Source of the DNA: Pleurocapsa sp. MO_226.B13
Lineage (GTDB): Bacteria; Cyanobacteriota; Cyanobacteriia; Cyanobacteriales; Xenococcaceae
Direction: 5' to 3'
Assembly (NCBI GenBank): GCA_030064795.1
Contig: JASJEI010000311.1
Coordinates: forward strand, 1-20,034
DNA: 20,034 nucleotides
Of this stretch, positions 9,178 through 16,908 are shown in pieces. The notes beneath the pieces are model-generated. The model was not told where the DNA came from. It did no database searches and saw only the letters and a program-made list of their open reading frames with translations. The number at the start of each line of letters is the position of its first letter. Position 1 is the stretch's first letter. The translations under genes were made by a program, and so were the position numbers.

Positions 9178-9292
9178 ACCCCCTTGAGAATTATTTTTCC
9201 GCAAACCAAAGTAGGATTGCCATCTCAATATCTCTTTAGTTACTGTTTGGTGATATATTCGTTTCCAACCCGATTAGATTGCTAAAGAGATT

Positions 9293-10357
9293 ATGGAAAG
9301 CAATGGTAGCCGAATAAACACAGATTACGATCGCCTGTTCGATAAGATTGAAGAATTAGTTTTATATCATTCCCCTAGTGGCGTAGAAACAGAAATCGAT
9401 CGGGCTTTATTCAAGCAGTTTGATGCTCTCAAGCTTGAAAATTGGCAGGATCGGGCGGGAAACATCATTGCTAAAATCCCCGGTCAAAATTCTACCAGAG
9501 CGATCGCCATCACCGCACATAAAGACGAAATCGGCATGATTGTCAAATCTATTGATGCTAGTGGTTGTCTTTCGGTACGTCGCCTCGGTGGTTCATTTCC
9601 CTGGGTGTATGGAGAAGGAGTAGTCGATATTATTGGCGATCGCCAAGTTATTAGTGGTATTTTATCTTTTGGCTCGCGTCACGTATCCCATGAATCTCCG
9701 CAAAAAGCGCAGCAATTAGATACTCCTTTAATCTGGGAAGATGCTTGGGTAGAAACTAAATGTAGCTTAGAAGAGCTAAATGCTTTTGGAGTACGTCCAG
9801 GTACAAAAGTAGTCATCGGCAAACATCGCAAACAACCTTTTCGGCTCAAAAATTATATTGCTAGCTATACCCTAGATAACAAAGCTTCGGTAGCAATTTT
9901 ATTAGCATTAGCTGCCAAAATCGCTAACCCGCCTGTAGATATTTATTTAGTTGCTTCGGCAAAAGAAGAAGTAGGCGCGATTGGCGCGTTGTATTTTACT
10001 CAAAACCAAACTTTAGATGGGTTAATTGCTTTAGAAATTTGCCCTTTAGCCGATGAATACCCAGTAGAATCGGGAATCGCACCAGTATTACTATCCCAAG
10101 ATAATTATGGTGTTTATGATGAATTTCTCAATGCCGAAATTCGCGCAGCAGCCGACAAAGCAGATATTCCCTTGCAGCTAGCAGTGTTAGATGGCTTTGG
10201 TAGCGATGCCTCGATCGCCATGAAATTCGGTCATGTTTCTCGGGCTGCTTGTCTGGGTTTTCCTACCCAAAATACTCACGGTTATGAAATTGCTCATCTA
10301 GGTGCGATCGCTAATTGCATTGAGGTTTTAGCTACCTATTGCATGACTATTCATTGA
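9293..10357 (+). CDS. M42-family metallo-aminopeptidase
   Basis: A 354-aa cytosolic exopeptidase-like protein of the M42 (glutamyl/deblocking aminopeptidase, FrvX-like) family, which trims N-terminal residues from peptides in large hollow complexes. The two-metal site is visible: His76 and Asp78 in AHKDEIGM, Asp195 in YTLDNKAS, the catalytic Glu225-Glu226 pair in SAKEEVGAIGA, an acidic residue around 248 in LEICP, and His329 in NTHGYE. The N-terminal SPSGVE block (27-32) is also typical. All key residues are present, so the enzyme should be active; substrate preference cannot be read from the sequence. The ATG at 9293 follows AAAGAG at a suitable distance. It is a single gene followed by a palindrome (10388-10413). 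Confidence 0.93.
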   Translation: MESNGSRINTDYDRLFDKIEELVLYHSPSGVETEIDRALFKQFDALKLENWQDRAGNIIAKIPGQNSTRAIAITAHKDEIGMIVKSIDASGCLSVRRLGGSFPWVYGEGVVDIIGDRQVISGILSFGSRHVSHESPQKAQQLDTPLIWEDAWVETKCSLEELNAFGVRPGTKVVIGKHRKQPFRLKNYIASYTLDNKASVAILLALAAKIANPPVDIYLVASAKEEVGAIGALYFTQNQTLDGLIALEICPLADEYPVESGIAPVLLSQDNYGVYDEFLNAEIRAAADKADIPLQLAVLDGFGSDASIAMKFGHVSRAACLGFPTQNTHGYEIAHLGAIANCIEVLATYCMTIH

Positions 10358-10387
10358 ATCCAGATAACGACTGAGCAACAAGAACTG

Positions 10388-10413
10388 TAGAGACGTAGCA
10401 TGCTACGTCTCTA
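10388..10413. repeat. Perfect 26-base palindrome
   Basis: TAGAGACGTAGCA (10388-10400) is followed immediately by its exact reverse complement (10401-10413). The unit resembles a frequent cyanobacterial intergenic palindrome. Lying 30 bases after the aminopeptidase stop codon, it could form a hairpin at the transcript 3' end, but no T-run follows. Confidence 0.7.
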
Positions 10414-10590
10414 TTAATGATTAATGCTGGAGTTTAGACTAATTGGATTGAATGTATAATCAACTTAGTAAGCTGGCTGCCTGACACATCTATGCCAATC
10501 CTATATTTTTCGTGGAAATTGAATTCGGCTAGTACAGTATTTCAATGTTTACAAGCGATTGCGAAGCTAGCCGAAGGCATCGCTCTTGGT
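10414..10590. other. Non-coding gap with a short repeat
   Basis: No supported gene. GCGATTGCGAAGCTAGCC (from 10555) followed by GAAGGCATCGCT resembles another dispersed cyanobacterial repeat built from near-complementary GCGAT/ATCGC ends. A 42-codon frame begins with ATG at 10493 but runs through this repeat and into the adjacent inverted-repeat element, so I do not call it a gene. Confidence 0.5.
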
Positions 10591-10794
10591 CAAAAATCAG
10601 TAGATCACAAACGTTTTTAGAAGGTTTATGGAATGCGGTTTTCAGCCGATATCCCCTAAGGCTAAAAACTAGGTGGATCAGTGAATGGGCGCGATCACTT
10701 TGACAATTGGCGATCGCTAATTGTTAGTCAACAACTCGATCGCGGAAGCACGAAAACCGCATTATTTCGTGACTTTGTGATCTACTGACTTTTG
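10591..10794. mobile_element. 204-base inverted-repeat element (MITE-like)
   Basis: The 21-base ends (10591-10611 and 10774-10794) are inverted copies with one mismatch; the shared core is TCAGTAGATCACAAA. A second, inner pair is perfect over 12 bases: AATGCGGTTTTC (10632-10643) and GAAAACCGCATT (10752-10763). The spacers between outer and inner arms differ (20 and 140-side 10 bases). The centre holds a further hairpin, TTGACAATT (10700-10708) against AATTGT (10719-10724) plus GTCAA (10727-10731), around a GCGATCGC-type site. It has no ORF. The layout suits a miniature inverted-repeat element or a structured RNA; I see no clear target-site duplication. Its right arm runs into the 5' end of the terminase small subunit remnant. 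Confidence 0.6.
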
Positions 10795-11106
10795 GAGGAG
10801 GCTCAAGATAAAGCTAGTGAAGAAACTAAAGATATTAAGGAGCGAAAGCTAAAAGCGGAGGCAGACAAAGAAGAAGCTCTAGCCAGAATTAAAAACATGG
10901 AGGCAGATAAATTGGCAGGAAAGTTAGTTGATGCGGAAGAAGTGCTAAACACTTGGAAAAATGCGATCGCTAAAACCAAGGCTAAGTTTTTGGCTATTCC
11001 TGCTAAGTTGGCTTGGGAATTGTCGGGGATGGATGAGCCTGAAGCGATACAGGAGAGGCTTTCTGAGGTGATTGATGAGGGTTTGATTGAATTGAGTCAA
11101 GAGTAA
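10792..11106 (+). pseudogene. Phage terminase small subunit (Nu1-like), 5'-truncated
   Basis: The readable 104 aa match the C-terminal part of Nu1-type small terminase subunits, which recognise phage DNA ends and recruit the large subunit. They show a charged helical stretch (KERKLKAEADKEEALARIK), then KLAGKLVDAEEVLNTWKNAI and KAKFLAIPAKLAWELSG, the usual family core. The N-terminal winged-helix DNA-binding domain (roughly the first 60-70 residues in relatives) is missing. The only possible start at the left edge is a TTG (10792) lying inside the right arm of the inverted-repeat element, preceded by an in-frame TGA at 10786-10788. A GGAGG run lies after, not before, this TTG. I therefore read it as broken by the element, although initiation at ATG near 10896 could still give a short fragment. 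Confidence 0.7.
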
Positions 11107-11168
11107 TTTATAAGTTGTTTGAAGATAAAATGTAGGGGTTGAGATACTCTTTTTGAAGGTTAAAATAA

Positions 11169-13376
11169 ATGACCCAATCTCCATCTCCTGGTGATAACTA
11201 TTTTGTAGATAAAGTGGACGATCCTTTAGCTAGATCGGGTGCGAATAGTTTGGTGGGGTTGGGGACTCAATTGGCTGGGAAAGTTTTTGAGCAGATCAAA
11301 GATCGACAAAAGGCAAAAAAAGCAGCAGAGGCTTATGCTCAAAAGTATTACGATCGCTATGGCAGGATTCGTTTATTTGGGATGCCTCAAGATATTGATT
11401 TAGGAGCGGTTTATACAGGGGTTAAATTTCTCGACAAGTTGAGTATTAATCAAAGGTTTGGTTCTCAACAAGCTTTGGAGAAAGCTTACCGCAGTTCGGA
11501 AAAACGCAGGTTTCAAAGAGGAGAATCTAAACCTGTTAATGGGGGGAAAGTAGCTAATGAAAATCAGTATCTTTATGTATTGGGAGGCCCTGGAGCGGGA
11601 AAATCGACTTTTCTCAGAAGGGTAGGACTAGAGGCACTTAAAGGTACTGAGGGAAATTATCAACATGATTGTATTCCCGTGATGATTGAATTAAAGCAGT
11701 TTAACAAAGGTAATGTGGATTTAATTGCTGCGATCGCTGAAGAACTAGCTTATTTTGGCTTTCCCGATAAAAAAAAGGCTACAGAAGATTATCTCAAAGA
11801 GGGAAAACTGCTATTGCTTTTTGATGGTTTAGATGAAGTCCCTCAAGCTTATTTTGAGGAGATTCAAGAAAAGATTGCCAAATTAAAGACTAAATATAGT
11901 GATAATCGTTTGATCCTTTCCTGTCGTATTGCAGCTTATGAGAGTGCGATGACAGGTTTTGAGACGGTGGAATTAGCTGATTTTGATGAGGAACAGATTG
12001 AAAAATTTATTCATAACTGGTTTAGTTCTGAGTTGGATCGACAAAATAAGGTGGCAGAAGAATGTTGGGATAAACTCAAGCAACCACAATATAGGGCATC
12101 TCTGGAATTAGCCCAGACACCATTATTGCTTGCTTTTTTGTGTATTACCTATGATGAGTATGAAGAGTTCCCCGCTCAACGCCATCAACTATATGCGGAA
12201 GCTTTAGAGATTTTATTGCGAAAATGGGACGCTCAAAAGCGAGGAATCAAACGGGATAAAATCAAGAATATTTATGCTAATTGGACGACTAATTTAGAAC
12301 GAGCCTTGTTAGCAGAATTAGCCTATGATTTCTTTTCGGAAAATGAATTATTTTTCAGTAAAGAAAAAGTTCTTGAATATATCGAGGTCTTTTTAACCGA
12401 GACAGAAGGTGATGCCAAGCATATAGATACAGAAGCAGTTTTAGAAGCGATAGTAGTTCAGCAGGGGATTTTGGTCGAACGAGTCAAAGGGATTTATTCT
12501 TTTTCTCATTTGACCTTACAGGAATATTTAACGGCTAGATATATTAGTGAAGATAATCAACGAATTGAAAAGCTAGTCAAGGAACATTTGACCGATGAAC
12601 GTTGGCAAGAGGTATTTTTATTGCTAGCTGGGATTAAAGATAAAGCTGATGATTTATTGTTATCGATGGAGCAAACAACCCATCAATTAATTAATACTCC
12701 TAAATTACGTGATTTATTAGTGTGGGTAGAAGCAGTAACCAATCCCGTTGAGACAGACATTAAGTATTTAGGCAAAAGAGCATTAGCTAACGCTTACGCT
12801 ATCGCTAACGCTTACGCTATCGCTAACGCTGACGCTGACGCTGACGCTGACGCTGACGCTTACGCTGACGCTTACGCTAACGCTTACGCTTACGCTAACG
12901 CTTACGCTTACGCTATCGCTAAAGCTATCGCTAACGCTAACGCTGACGCTTACGCTGACGCTGACGCTGACGCTGACGCTGACGCTTACGCTGACGCTGA
13001 CGCTTACGCTGACGCTATCGCTAACGCTAAATTTTTGAAATATGTTAAATGGGCAAAAAAATGGCAAATATATAATATTGACTATGATGCTCTAATTTCT
13101 CAGTTGGAAACTCTGGAAAAACAAATACCTAGCAACGATCGAACTCCAGAAAGACAACAGAAATTTATCCAGCAGTTAATTGATACTTGGTTCTCTGGGT
13201 TTCTCACTACCAGAGAAAAAATGGCTTTATCTAGAGAAGAAGGAAACATATTAGAAGGATATCTTTATAGCAATTTGTTAATGATTAACTGTAACAAGGC
13301 AGCTAATAGGGTGTTGCAAAAAACTTGGTCTGGCATTGAATCGAGAATGTTATTGCCAGTTAGCTCTGAATCGTAA
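11169..13376 (+). CDS. NACHT-type STAND NTPase with alternating-alanine repeat
   Basis: A 735-aa NTPase. The N-terminal 130 residues hold a mostly helical region (RQKAKKAAEAYAQKYYDRYG, 46-65). The NACHT module follows: Walker A GGPGAGKST (139-147), Walker B with acidic cluster LLLLFDGLDEVP (214-225), LSCRIAAYE (250-258), and the winged-helix end motif FSHLTLQEYLTARYI (445-459). A helical segment (to about 535) leads into an 81-residue tract where Ala alternates with Asn, Tyr, Asp or Ile (about 540-620). A helical C-terminal domain follows (KFLKYVKWAKKWQIYNIDY to RMLLP). Bacterial NACHT proteins are known anti-phage sensors that oligomerise on activation; no enzymatic effector domain is visible here, so the output is unclear. 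The gene starts with ATG after GAAGG and lies between the small and large terminase genes. Confidence 0.9.
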   Translation: MTQSPSPGDNYFVDKVDDPLARSGANSLVGLGTQLAGKVFEQIKDRQKAKKAAEAYAQKYYDRYGRIRLFGMPQDIDLGAVYTGVKFLDKLSINQRFGSQQALEKAYRSSEKRRFQRGESKPVNGGKVANENQYLYVLGGPGAGKSTFLRRVGLEALKGTEGNYQHDCIPVMIELKQFNKGNVDLIAAIAEELAYFGFPDKKKATEDYLKEGKLLLLFDGLDEVPQAYFEEIQEKIAKLKTKYSDNRLILSCRIAAYESAMTGFETVELADFDEEQIEKFIHNWFSSELDRQNKVAEECWDKLKQPQYRASLELAQTPLLLAFLCITYDEYEEFPAQRHQLYAEALEILLRKWDAQKRGIKRDKIKNIYANWTTNLERALLAELAYDFFSENELFFSKEKVLEYIEVFLTETEGDAKHIDTEAVLEAIVVQQGILVERVKGIYSFSHLTLQEYLTARYISEDNQRIEKLVKEHLTDERWQEVFLLLAGIKDKADDLLLSMEQTTHQLINTPKLRDLLVWVEAVTNPVETDIKYLGKRALANAYAIANAYAIANADADADADADAYADAYANAYAYANAYAYAIAKAIANANADAYADADADADADAYADADAYADAIANAKFLKYVKWAKKWQIYNIDYDALISQLETLEKQIPSNDRTPERQQKFIQQLIDTWFSGFLTTREKMALSREEGNILEGYLYSNLLMINCNKAANRVLQKTWSGIESRMLLPVSSES
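12786..13028 (+). repeat. In-frame hexamer tandem repeat inside the NACHT gene
   Basis: For 243 bases every second codon is GCT (Ala), separated by GAC, TAC, AAC or ATC, so the unit is GCT-NAC with few deviations. Gain or loss of units keeps the frame. The minus strand also stays open (Ser-Val repeats), which is a by-product of the repeat and not a gene. Confidence 0.95.
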
Positions 13377-13431
13377 TGGTTAGAGAGCGCGACCATAACA
13401 CAACTTAATAATCTTTGGGTAAGCTATAGCT

Positions 13432-15414
13432 ATGAATGTGCAAACCTTACTGAGAGAAGCTTTTAAAGAATTGGCGCCACCTGTGAGGATGCTGCCATCA
13501 GAATGGGCGGCGGAACATTTTGAGTTGCCTGAAACTTCAGCCGAACCTGGAAAGTGGAATAAAACCCGCGCTCCGTACCAGGTAGGGATACTTGATGCTG
13601 TCTGTGAAGCTGGCGTACAAAAAGTAACGCTGATGTGTTCGGCCCAGATTGGTAAAACAATTATTCTGCTGATTATTATCTGCTATTTAATCCATCTCGA
13701 TCCGTGTTCGATGATGATGACTCAGCCCACTACCGATATGGCTGAAATGTTTTCTAAGGAAAAGTTAGCAAGTGCCATTACTAACGTTAAGCCAGTAGCT
13801 AAAAAGATAGTCCAGAAATCTCGTAATGCTTCGAGTACGATCTTGATGAAGATGTTTGCTGGTGGTTTCTTACGTCTGGCTGGTGCTAATTCTCCTAGTT
13901 CTCTGGCATCGATGAGCATTCGAGCTTATTTTGGGGATGAAATTGACAAGTATCCAGCTTCTGCGGGTAAAGAGGGCGATCCTGTAAAACTTGCTATACA
14001 AAGGACAGAGACTTTTTGGAACTGGTTGGTGTTTCTGGTGTCTACTCCTTCAATTAAAGAAAACTCCCGCATCGAGGATGAGTTTGAGGAGTCAGATAAA
14101 AGAAGATTTTTTGTACCTTGTCCCCACTGCGGACACAAGCAGCATTTAGTTTGGGAGCGTTTTCAATACGAAAATAAGGATACCCCAGAAGCCAATCCGT
14201 TATCAGGAGTTTACTATATCTGCGAGTCATGCGATCGCCCGATTGAAGAAAAGTATAAATCTCGGATGTTACGGGAAGGTCAATGGCAAGCTACAGCAGT
14301 AGCCAAAGACCCAAAACATATTGGGTTTCACATTAATCGATTTTATTCTCCCTGGAAAGGATGGAAAGATTTATGTTTGGATTACGAATCGAGTAAGGAC
14401 GACCATCAAAAGTTACAGGTGTTTTGGAATGCCACTTTAGGACTGCCATTTGAGCGGGTAGCAGGAGAGAAGCTGGATTGGCAAAAATTGCGCGATCGCG
14501 GTTCTCAATCCAACTACCAACAGGGAATTGTGCCTAATGGCGGGTTAATCCTGACTGCGGGGGTAGACGTACAGGCGGAGCGGCTAGAAGTCGCGATCGT
14601 TGCTTGGGGACGTGGGGAAGAATCTTGGGTAATTAGGTATGAGAAAATTTTGGGCGATCCTCTGAAACCCGATGTGTGGGAACAGTTGGCGCACGTTACC
14701 AGCCAGCCATACCCACATCAATCGGGGGCGGAGCTAAGAGTAAGGGCTGCCTGTATTGATAGTGGCTACCTTACACAAGAAGTTTACCATCAAGTCAGGA
14801 AGTACAGATATCTTCACTGGTTCGCTATTAAAGGTCAGGCTGGGGATAAACCGCTATACTCTAAACCGTCCGTTCAAGAAACTAACTATCGCGGGGAGAA
14901 AGTTAAAAGAGGCATTAGCATCTACAAAGTTGGGGTAGATGTAGCAAAAGAAACTCTCTATGCCCGCAGCCAAATTGAGACACCAGGAGCAAATTATATT
15001 AACTTCCCCAACGACTTAGATAGTAGTTGGTACGAGGGATTTTGCTCTGAAGTACAAGTCACCAAACACCGCAACGGACAACCTTATATGGTGTGGGAAA
15101 AACTAGCAGGGGTAAGGAATGAACCATTAGACACTGCGGTTTATGCGCTGGCTGCTGCACATTTGGCGGGTATCACGCGGATGAATTTGAATAAGCTTGA
15201 AGTTCACATTTTGGAGAATGTGAGAGACAAAGATGATAGTGGCGAACACATCTCAGTCAAATCTCAATCAAATGATGTAAGTAGCTCCGTTCATATGGAT
15301 TCAAACGATCACACCTCAAAAGAAGAAGCTCCGATCAAATCTCAATCAAATAATCGTCGGCGTGGCAGAAGTAGGTCGAGGAGAAGCAGTAACTTCACGA
15401 CGGATATCTACTAA
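13432..15414 (+). CDS. Phage terminase large subunit, GpA family
   Basis: A 660-aa packaging motor/nuclease of the lambda GpA type, which uses ATP to pump DNA into proheads and cuts concatemers. Visible parts: substrate-loading ERF-like N-terminus WAAEHFELPETSAEPGKW (25-42); a Walker A-like CSAQIGKT (69-76); GDEIDKYP (168-175) as the likely Walker B/acidic segment; a zinc-ribbon with Cys230, Cys233, Cys264 and Cys267; the nuclease core beginning LTAGVDVQAERLEVAIVAWG with Asp379; and ACIDSGY further on. Length is normal for the family except for a Ser/Arg-rich tail (about 615-660) with a duplicated KSQSN block and RRRGRSRSRRSS. The gene looks intact, but its small-subunit partner is truncated and no portal, head or tail gene follows, so packaging activity is doubtful. 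Confidence 0.9.
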   Translation: MNVQTLLREAFKELAPPVRMLPSEWAAEHFELPETSAEPGKWNKTRAPYQVGILDAVCEAGVQKVTLMCSAQIGKTIILLIIICYLIHLDPCSMMMTQPTTDMAEMFSKEKLASAITNVKPVAKKIVQKSRNASSTILMKMFAGGFLRLAGANSPSSLASMSIRAYFGDEIDKYPASAGKEGDPVKLAIQRTETFWNWLVFLVSTPSIKENSRIEDEFEESDKRRFFVPCPHCGHKQHLVWERFQYENKDTPEANPLSGVYYICESCDRPIEEKYKSRMLREGQWQATAVAKDPKHIGFHINRFYSPWKGWKDLCLDYESSKDDHQKLQVFWNATLGLPFERVAGEKLDWQKLRDRGSQSNYQQGIVPNGGLILTAGVDVQAERLEVAIVAWGRGEESWVIRYEKILGDPLKPDVWEQLAHVTSQPYPHQSGAELRVRAACIDSGYLTQEVYHQVRKYRYLHWFAIKGQAGDKPLYSKPSVQETNYRGEKVKRGISIYKVGVDVAKETLYARSQIETPGANYINFPNDLDSSWYEGFCSEVQVTKHRNGQPYMVWEKLAGVRNEPLDTAVYALAAAHLAGITRMNLNKLEVHILENVRDKDDSGEHISVKSQSNDVSSSVHMDSNDHTSKEEAPIKSQSNNRRRGRSRSRRSSNFTTDIY

Positions 15415-15424
15415 ATTTAAAAAC

Positions 15425-15485
15425 TTGCACTCTCTCAGTAAATTTACGTTAGAATAATCCAAGTAGTTATATCATTAACATGATA
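15425..15485 (+). promoter_or_regulatory. Promoter and palindromic operator of the PadR operon
   Basis: TTGCAC (15425-15430) and TAGAAT (15450-15455) are separated by 19 bases and could be -35 and -10 boxes. Immediately downstream lies TATCAT-TAAC-ATGATA (15470-15485), a perfect 6-bp inverted repeat about 32 bases before the padR-like start codon. PadR proteins commonly repress their own operons through such palindromes, so this is a reasonable operator candidate. It is inference from position and symmetry. Confidence 0.45.
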
Positions 15486-15517
15486 ATGCTATTTGAAAAC
15501 CTAAGAGCATCAAGCTT

Positions 15518-15895
15518 ATGTCCAAGAAAAAAAATGACAAAGTAGTCGTGCTGACTCGCTTGCAATTAGATCTACTGTTAGTTCTACTTGATGGCGAAGC
15601 ATACGGTCTAGAAATTCTCGACCGCATCAACAAAGCACGAGAACAAACTGGTCACAGTCAATTGAGAATCGGTTCTCTGTATCCCACTCTAAAACGCTTG
15701 GAAGAAGCAAAATTGATTAGAAGCGAACTGCGGGAAGAGGTCGCGGGTAATGGTACTCCTCGCCGCAAATACTATGAAATTCTTGCCGAAGGAAGAATGG
15801 CGATCGATCGCACAAAAGCTTATTACAGGTTGTTGACAGATGAATCCAATTCTGATGGCAAAACTATACCTGGTTTAACCATCGCATTATCTTAA
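15518..15895 (+). CDS. PadR-family transcriptional regulator
   Basis: A 125-aa winged-helix regulator. The PadR pattern is clear: LQLDLLLVLLDGEAYGLEILDRI (about 16-38), the recognition region LRIGSLYPTLKRLEEAKLI (about 50-68), and the wing with TPRRKYYEI followed by a C-terminal dimerisation helix. PadR proteins are dimeric repressors that often respond to small molecules or proteins and usually control a neighbouring membrane or efflux gene. Here it is the first gene of a unit with the repeat protein (start 16 bases after its stop) and a one-helix membrane protein. These are the likely targets, with a palindrome in its own leader as the likely site. The ligand is unknown. Confidence 0.92.
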   Translation: MSKKKNDKVVVLTRLQLDLLLVLLDGEAYGLEILDRINKAREQTGHSQLRIGSLYPTLKRLEEAKLIRSELREEVAGNGTPRRKYYEILAEGRMAIDRTKAYYRLLTDESNSDGKTIPGLTIALS

Positions 15896-15911
15896 ATTGG
15901 GGAGAAGAAAA

Positions 15912-16634
15912 ATGAATCGAGATAAATATCTCTTTATTTTGAAAGAATTATCGCGGTCGCTGTCGCTGGAGCTGTCGCGGTCACTGGAGCTGTCGCTGTC
16001 GCGGTCGCGGTTGCAGGAGCTGTCGCTGTCGCTGTCGCGGTCGCGGTTGCAGGAGCTGTCGCGGTCGCTGTCGCGGTTGCAGGAGCTGTCGCGGTCGCTG
16101 TCGCGGTCGCTGTCGCGGTTGCAGGAGCTGTCGCGGTCGCGGTCGCAGGAGCTGTCGTGGTCGCAGGAGCTGTCGCAGGAGCTGTCGCAGGAGCTGTCGC
16201 GGTCGCAGGAGCTGTCGCGGTTGCTGTCGCTGTCGCAGGAGCTGTCGTGGTCGCGGTCGCAGTCGCTGCTGGAGCTGTCGCGGTCACTGGAGCTGTCATA
16301 TTCGAGAGTACAGGAGATGTTAAGTGTATTGGAGAAATCAGAACAGTTAGAGAACGATCGTGAGCAAGCTAATAATGCAAATGCTGAGAGTTATGCTGTA
16401 AAGCTGCCTGGTCTAATTCGATGGGTAAACCAAGAAACACAAACTTGGTTGATGGATATGAGAATCGTCTGGTATGAAGATCGCCCTCTCAACCGTCTGA
16501 CTCATATTGATGTTTGGCTCAAGACTTACAAACATCTTATTTACGACCATTTCTGGTTTAGGTTGTGGGACAAGATTACATCTCGATCGCTGTATCGCGA
16601 TCGCATTTATAGAGTAAAAGATTCCAATAAGTAA
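15912..16634 (+). CDS. Ser/Leu/Arg/Glu tandem-repeat protein of unknown function
   Basis: A 240-aa protein I do not recognise. After MNRDKYLFILKEL comes a repeat of about 116 residues (14-129) built from alternating Ser (or Glu/Gln) with Leu or Arg, such as ELSRSLSRLQELSRS. The C-terminal 110 residues are normal sequence: a charged helix (QEMLSVLEKSEQLENDREQ), then a Trp/Tyr-rich region (LPGLIRWVNQETQTWLMDM, DVWLKTYKHLIYDHFWF, SLYRDRIYRV). There is no signal peptide or membrane helix. The start is ATG 15912 because GGGGAGAAG precedes it at proper spacing; the frame extends upstream to a TTG at 15897. Other frames through the repeat are also open, but only this one joins a good start to a non-repetitive, codon-typical tail. 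It overlaps nothing and is co-transcribed with padR. Confidence 0.75.
   Translation: MNRDKYLFILKELSRSLSLELSRSLELSLSRSRLQELSLSLSRSRLQELSRSLSRLQELSRSLSRSLSRLQELSRSRSQELSWSQELSQELSQELSRSQELSRLLSLSQELSWSRSQSLLELSRSLELSYSRVQEMLSVLEKSEQLENDREQANNANAESYAVKLPGLIRWVNQETQTWLMDMRIVWYEDRPLNRLTHIDVWLKTYKHLIYDHFWFRLWDKITSRSLYRDRIYRVKDSNK
15951..16300 (+). repeat. GC-rich in-frame tandem repeat
   Basis: About 350 bases made of TCGCGG, TCGCTG, TTGCAG and GAGCTG hexamers, arranged in larger units such as CGGTTGCAGGAGCTGTCG. It is much richer in G and C than the flanking DNA. Units are multiples of three, so expansions keep all frames open, which explains spurious long frames on both strands. Confidence 0.93.
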
Positions 16635-16638
16635 GGAG
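16633..16638 (+). promoter_or_regulatory. Ribosome binding site of the membrane protein gene
   Basis: AAGGAG overlaps the stop codon of the repeat-protein gene and sits 9 bases before ATG 16648. It fixes the start of the downstream gene and supports coupled translation of the two. Confidence 0.75.
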
Positions 16639-16647
16639 ATTAAAGTA

Positions 16648-16860
16648 ATGGAAACTGTTGTTGCTATAGTTGTTGGTGGATATGTGTTGGGGTTAACGGT
16701 TTGGTACGTTAGGAAAAACTCCAAAGTCACCGTTAACTTACCTGGGGTACAAATAGAGTTTGAACCGCCAGAACTACCGCCACCATCGTCACCGCCGCTA
16801 CTAAAAGGGGACGGCTGCGATCCTGGGGAGGACTGCAACCGTCAGAGTGATAGTCATTAA
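16648..16860 (+). CDS. Small single-pass membrane protein, proline-rich tail
   Basis: A 70-aa protein. Residues 4-20 (VVAIVVGGYVLGLTVWY) form one hydrophobic helix flanked by VRKNSK, so by the positive-inside rule the tail is probably cytoplasmic. The tail holds a beta-like VTVNLPGVQIEFEPPEL stretch, a run of prolines and serines (LPPPSSPP), and an acidic end with two cysteines (DGCDPGEDCN). No family recognised. It lies 13 bases after the repeat protein, has a good ribosome binding site and is followed by an intrinsic terminator, so it is the third and last gene of the PadR unit. It may anchor or signal for the repeat protein, but this is inference. Confidence 0.75.
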   Translation: METVVAIVVGGYVLGLTVWYVRKNSKVTVNLPGVQIEFEPPELPPPSSPPLLKGDGCDPGEDCNRQSDSH

Positions 16861-16908
16861 TCTGGGTGTAATTAGATTATTTGACTACAAATGAGTTTTT
16901 ACATTTTG

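Noticed and set aside
10493..10621. 42-codon frame before the inverted-repeat element, considered as the lost N-terminus of the small terminase
   Set aside because: It is composed of dispersed-repeat sequence, shows no winged-helix pattern and runs into the element.
12783..13067. Minus-strand frame coding Ser-Val/Asp repeats
   Set aside because: By-product of the GCT-NAC repeat inside the NACHT gene; no independent start or non-repeat sequence.
15934..16363. Thr/Ala and Val/Ala repeat frames on both strands
   Set aside because: The repeat unit is free of stops in several frames. Only the Ser/Leu/Arg frame joins a ribosome binding site to a normal C-terminal domain.
16413..16838. 141-aa minus-strand frame under the PadR operon
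   Set aside because: Antisense to two better-supported genes, with no ribosome binding site and low-complexity Ser/Gly sequence.
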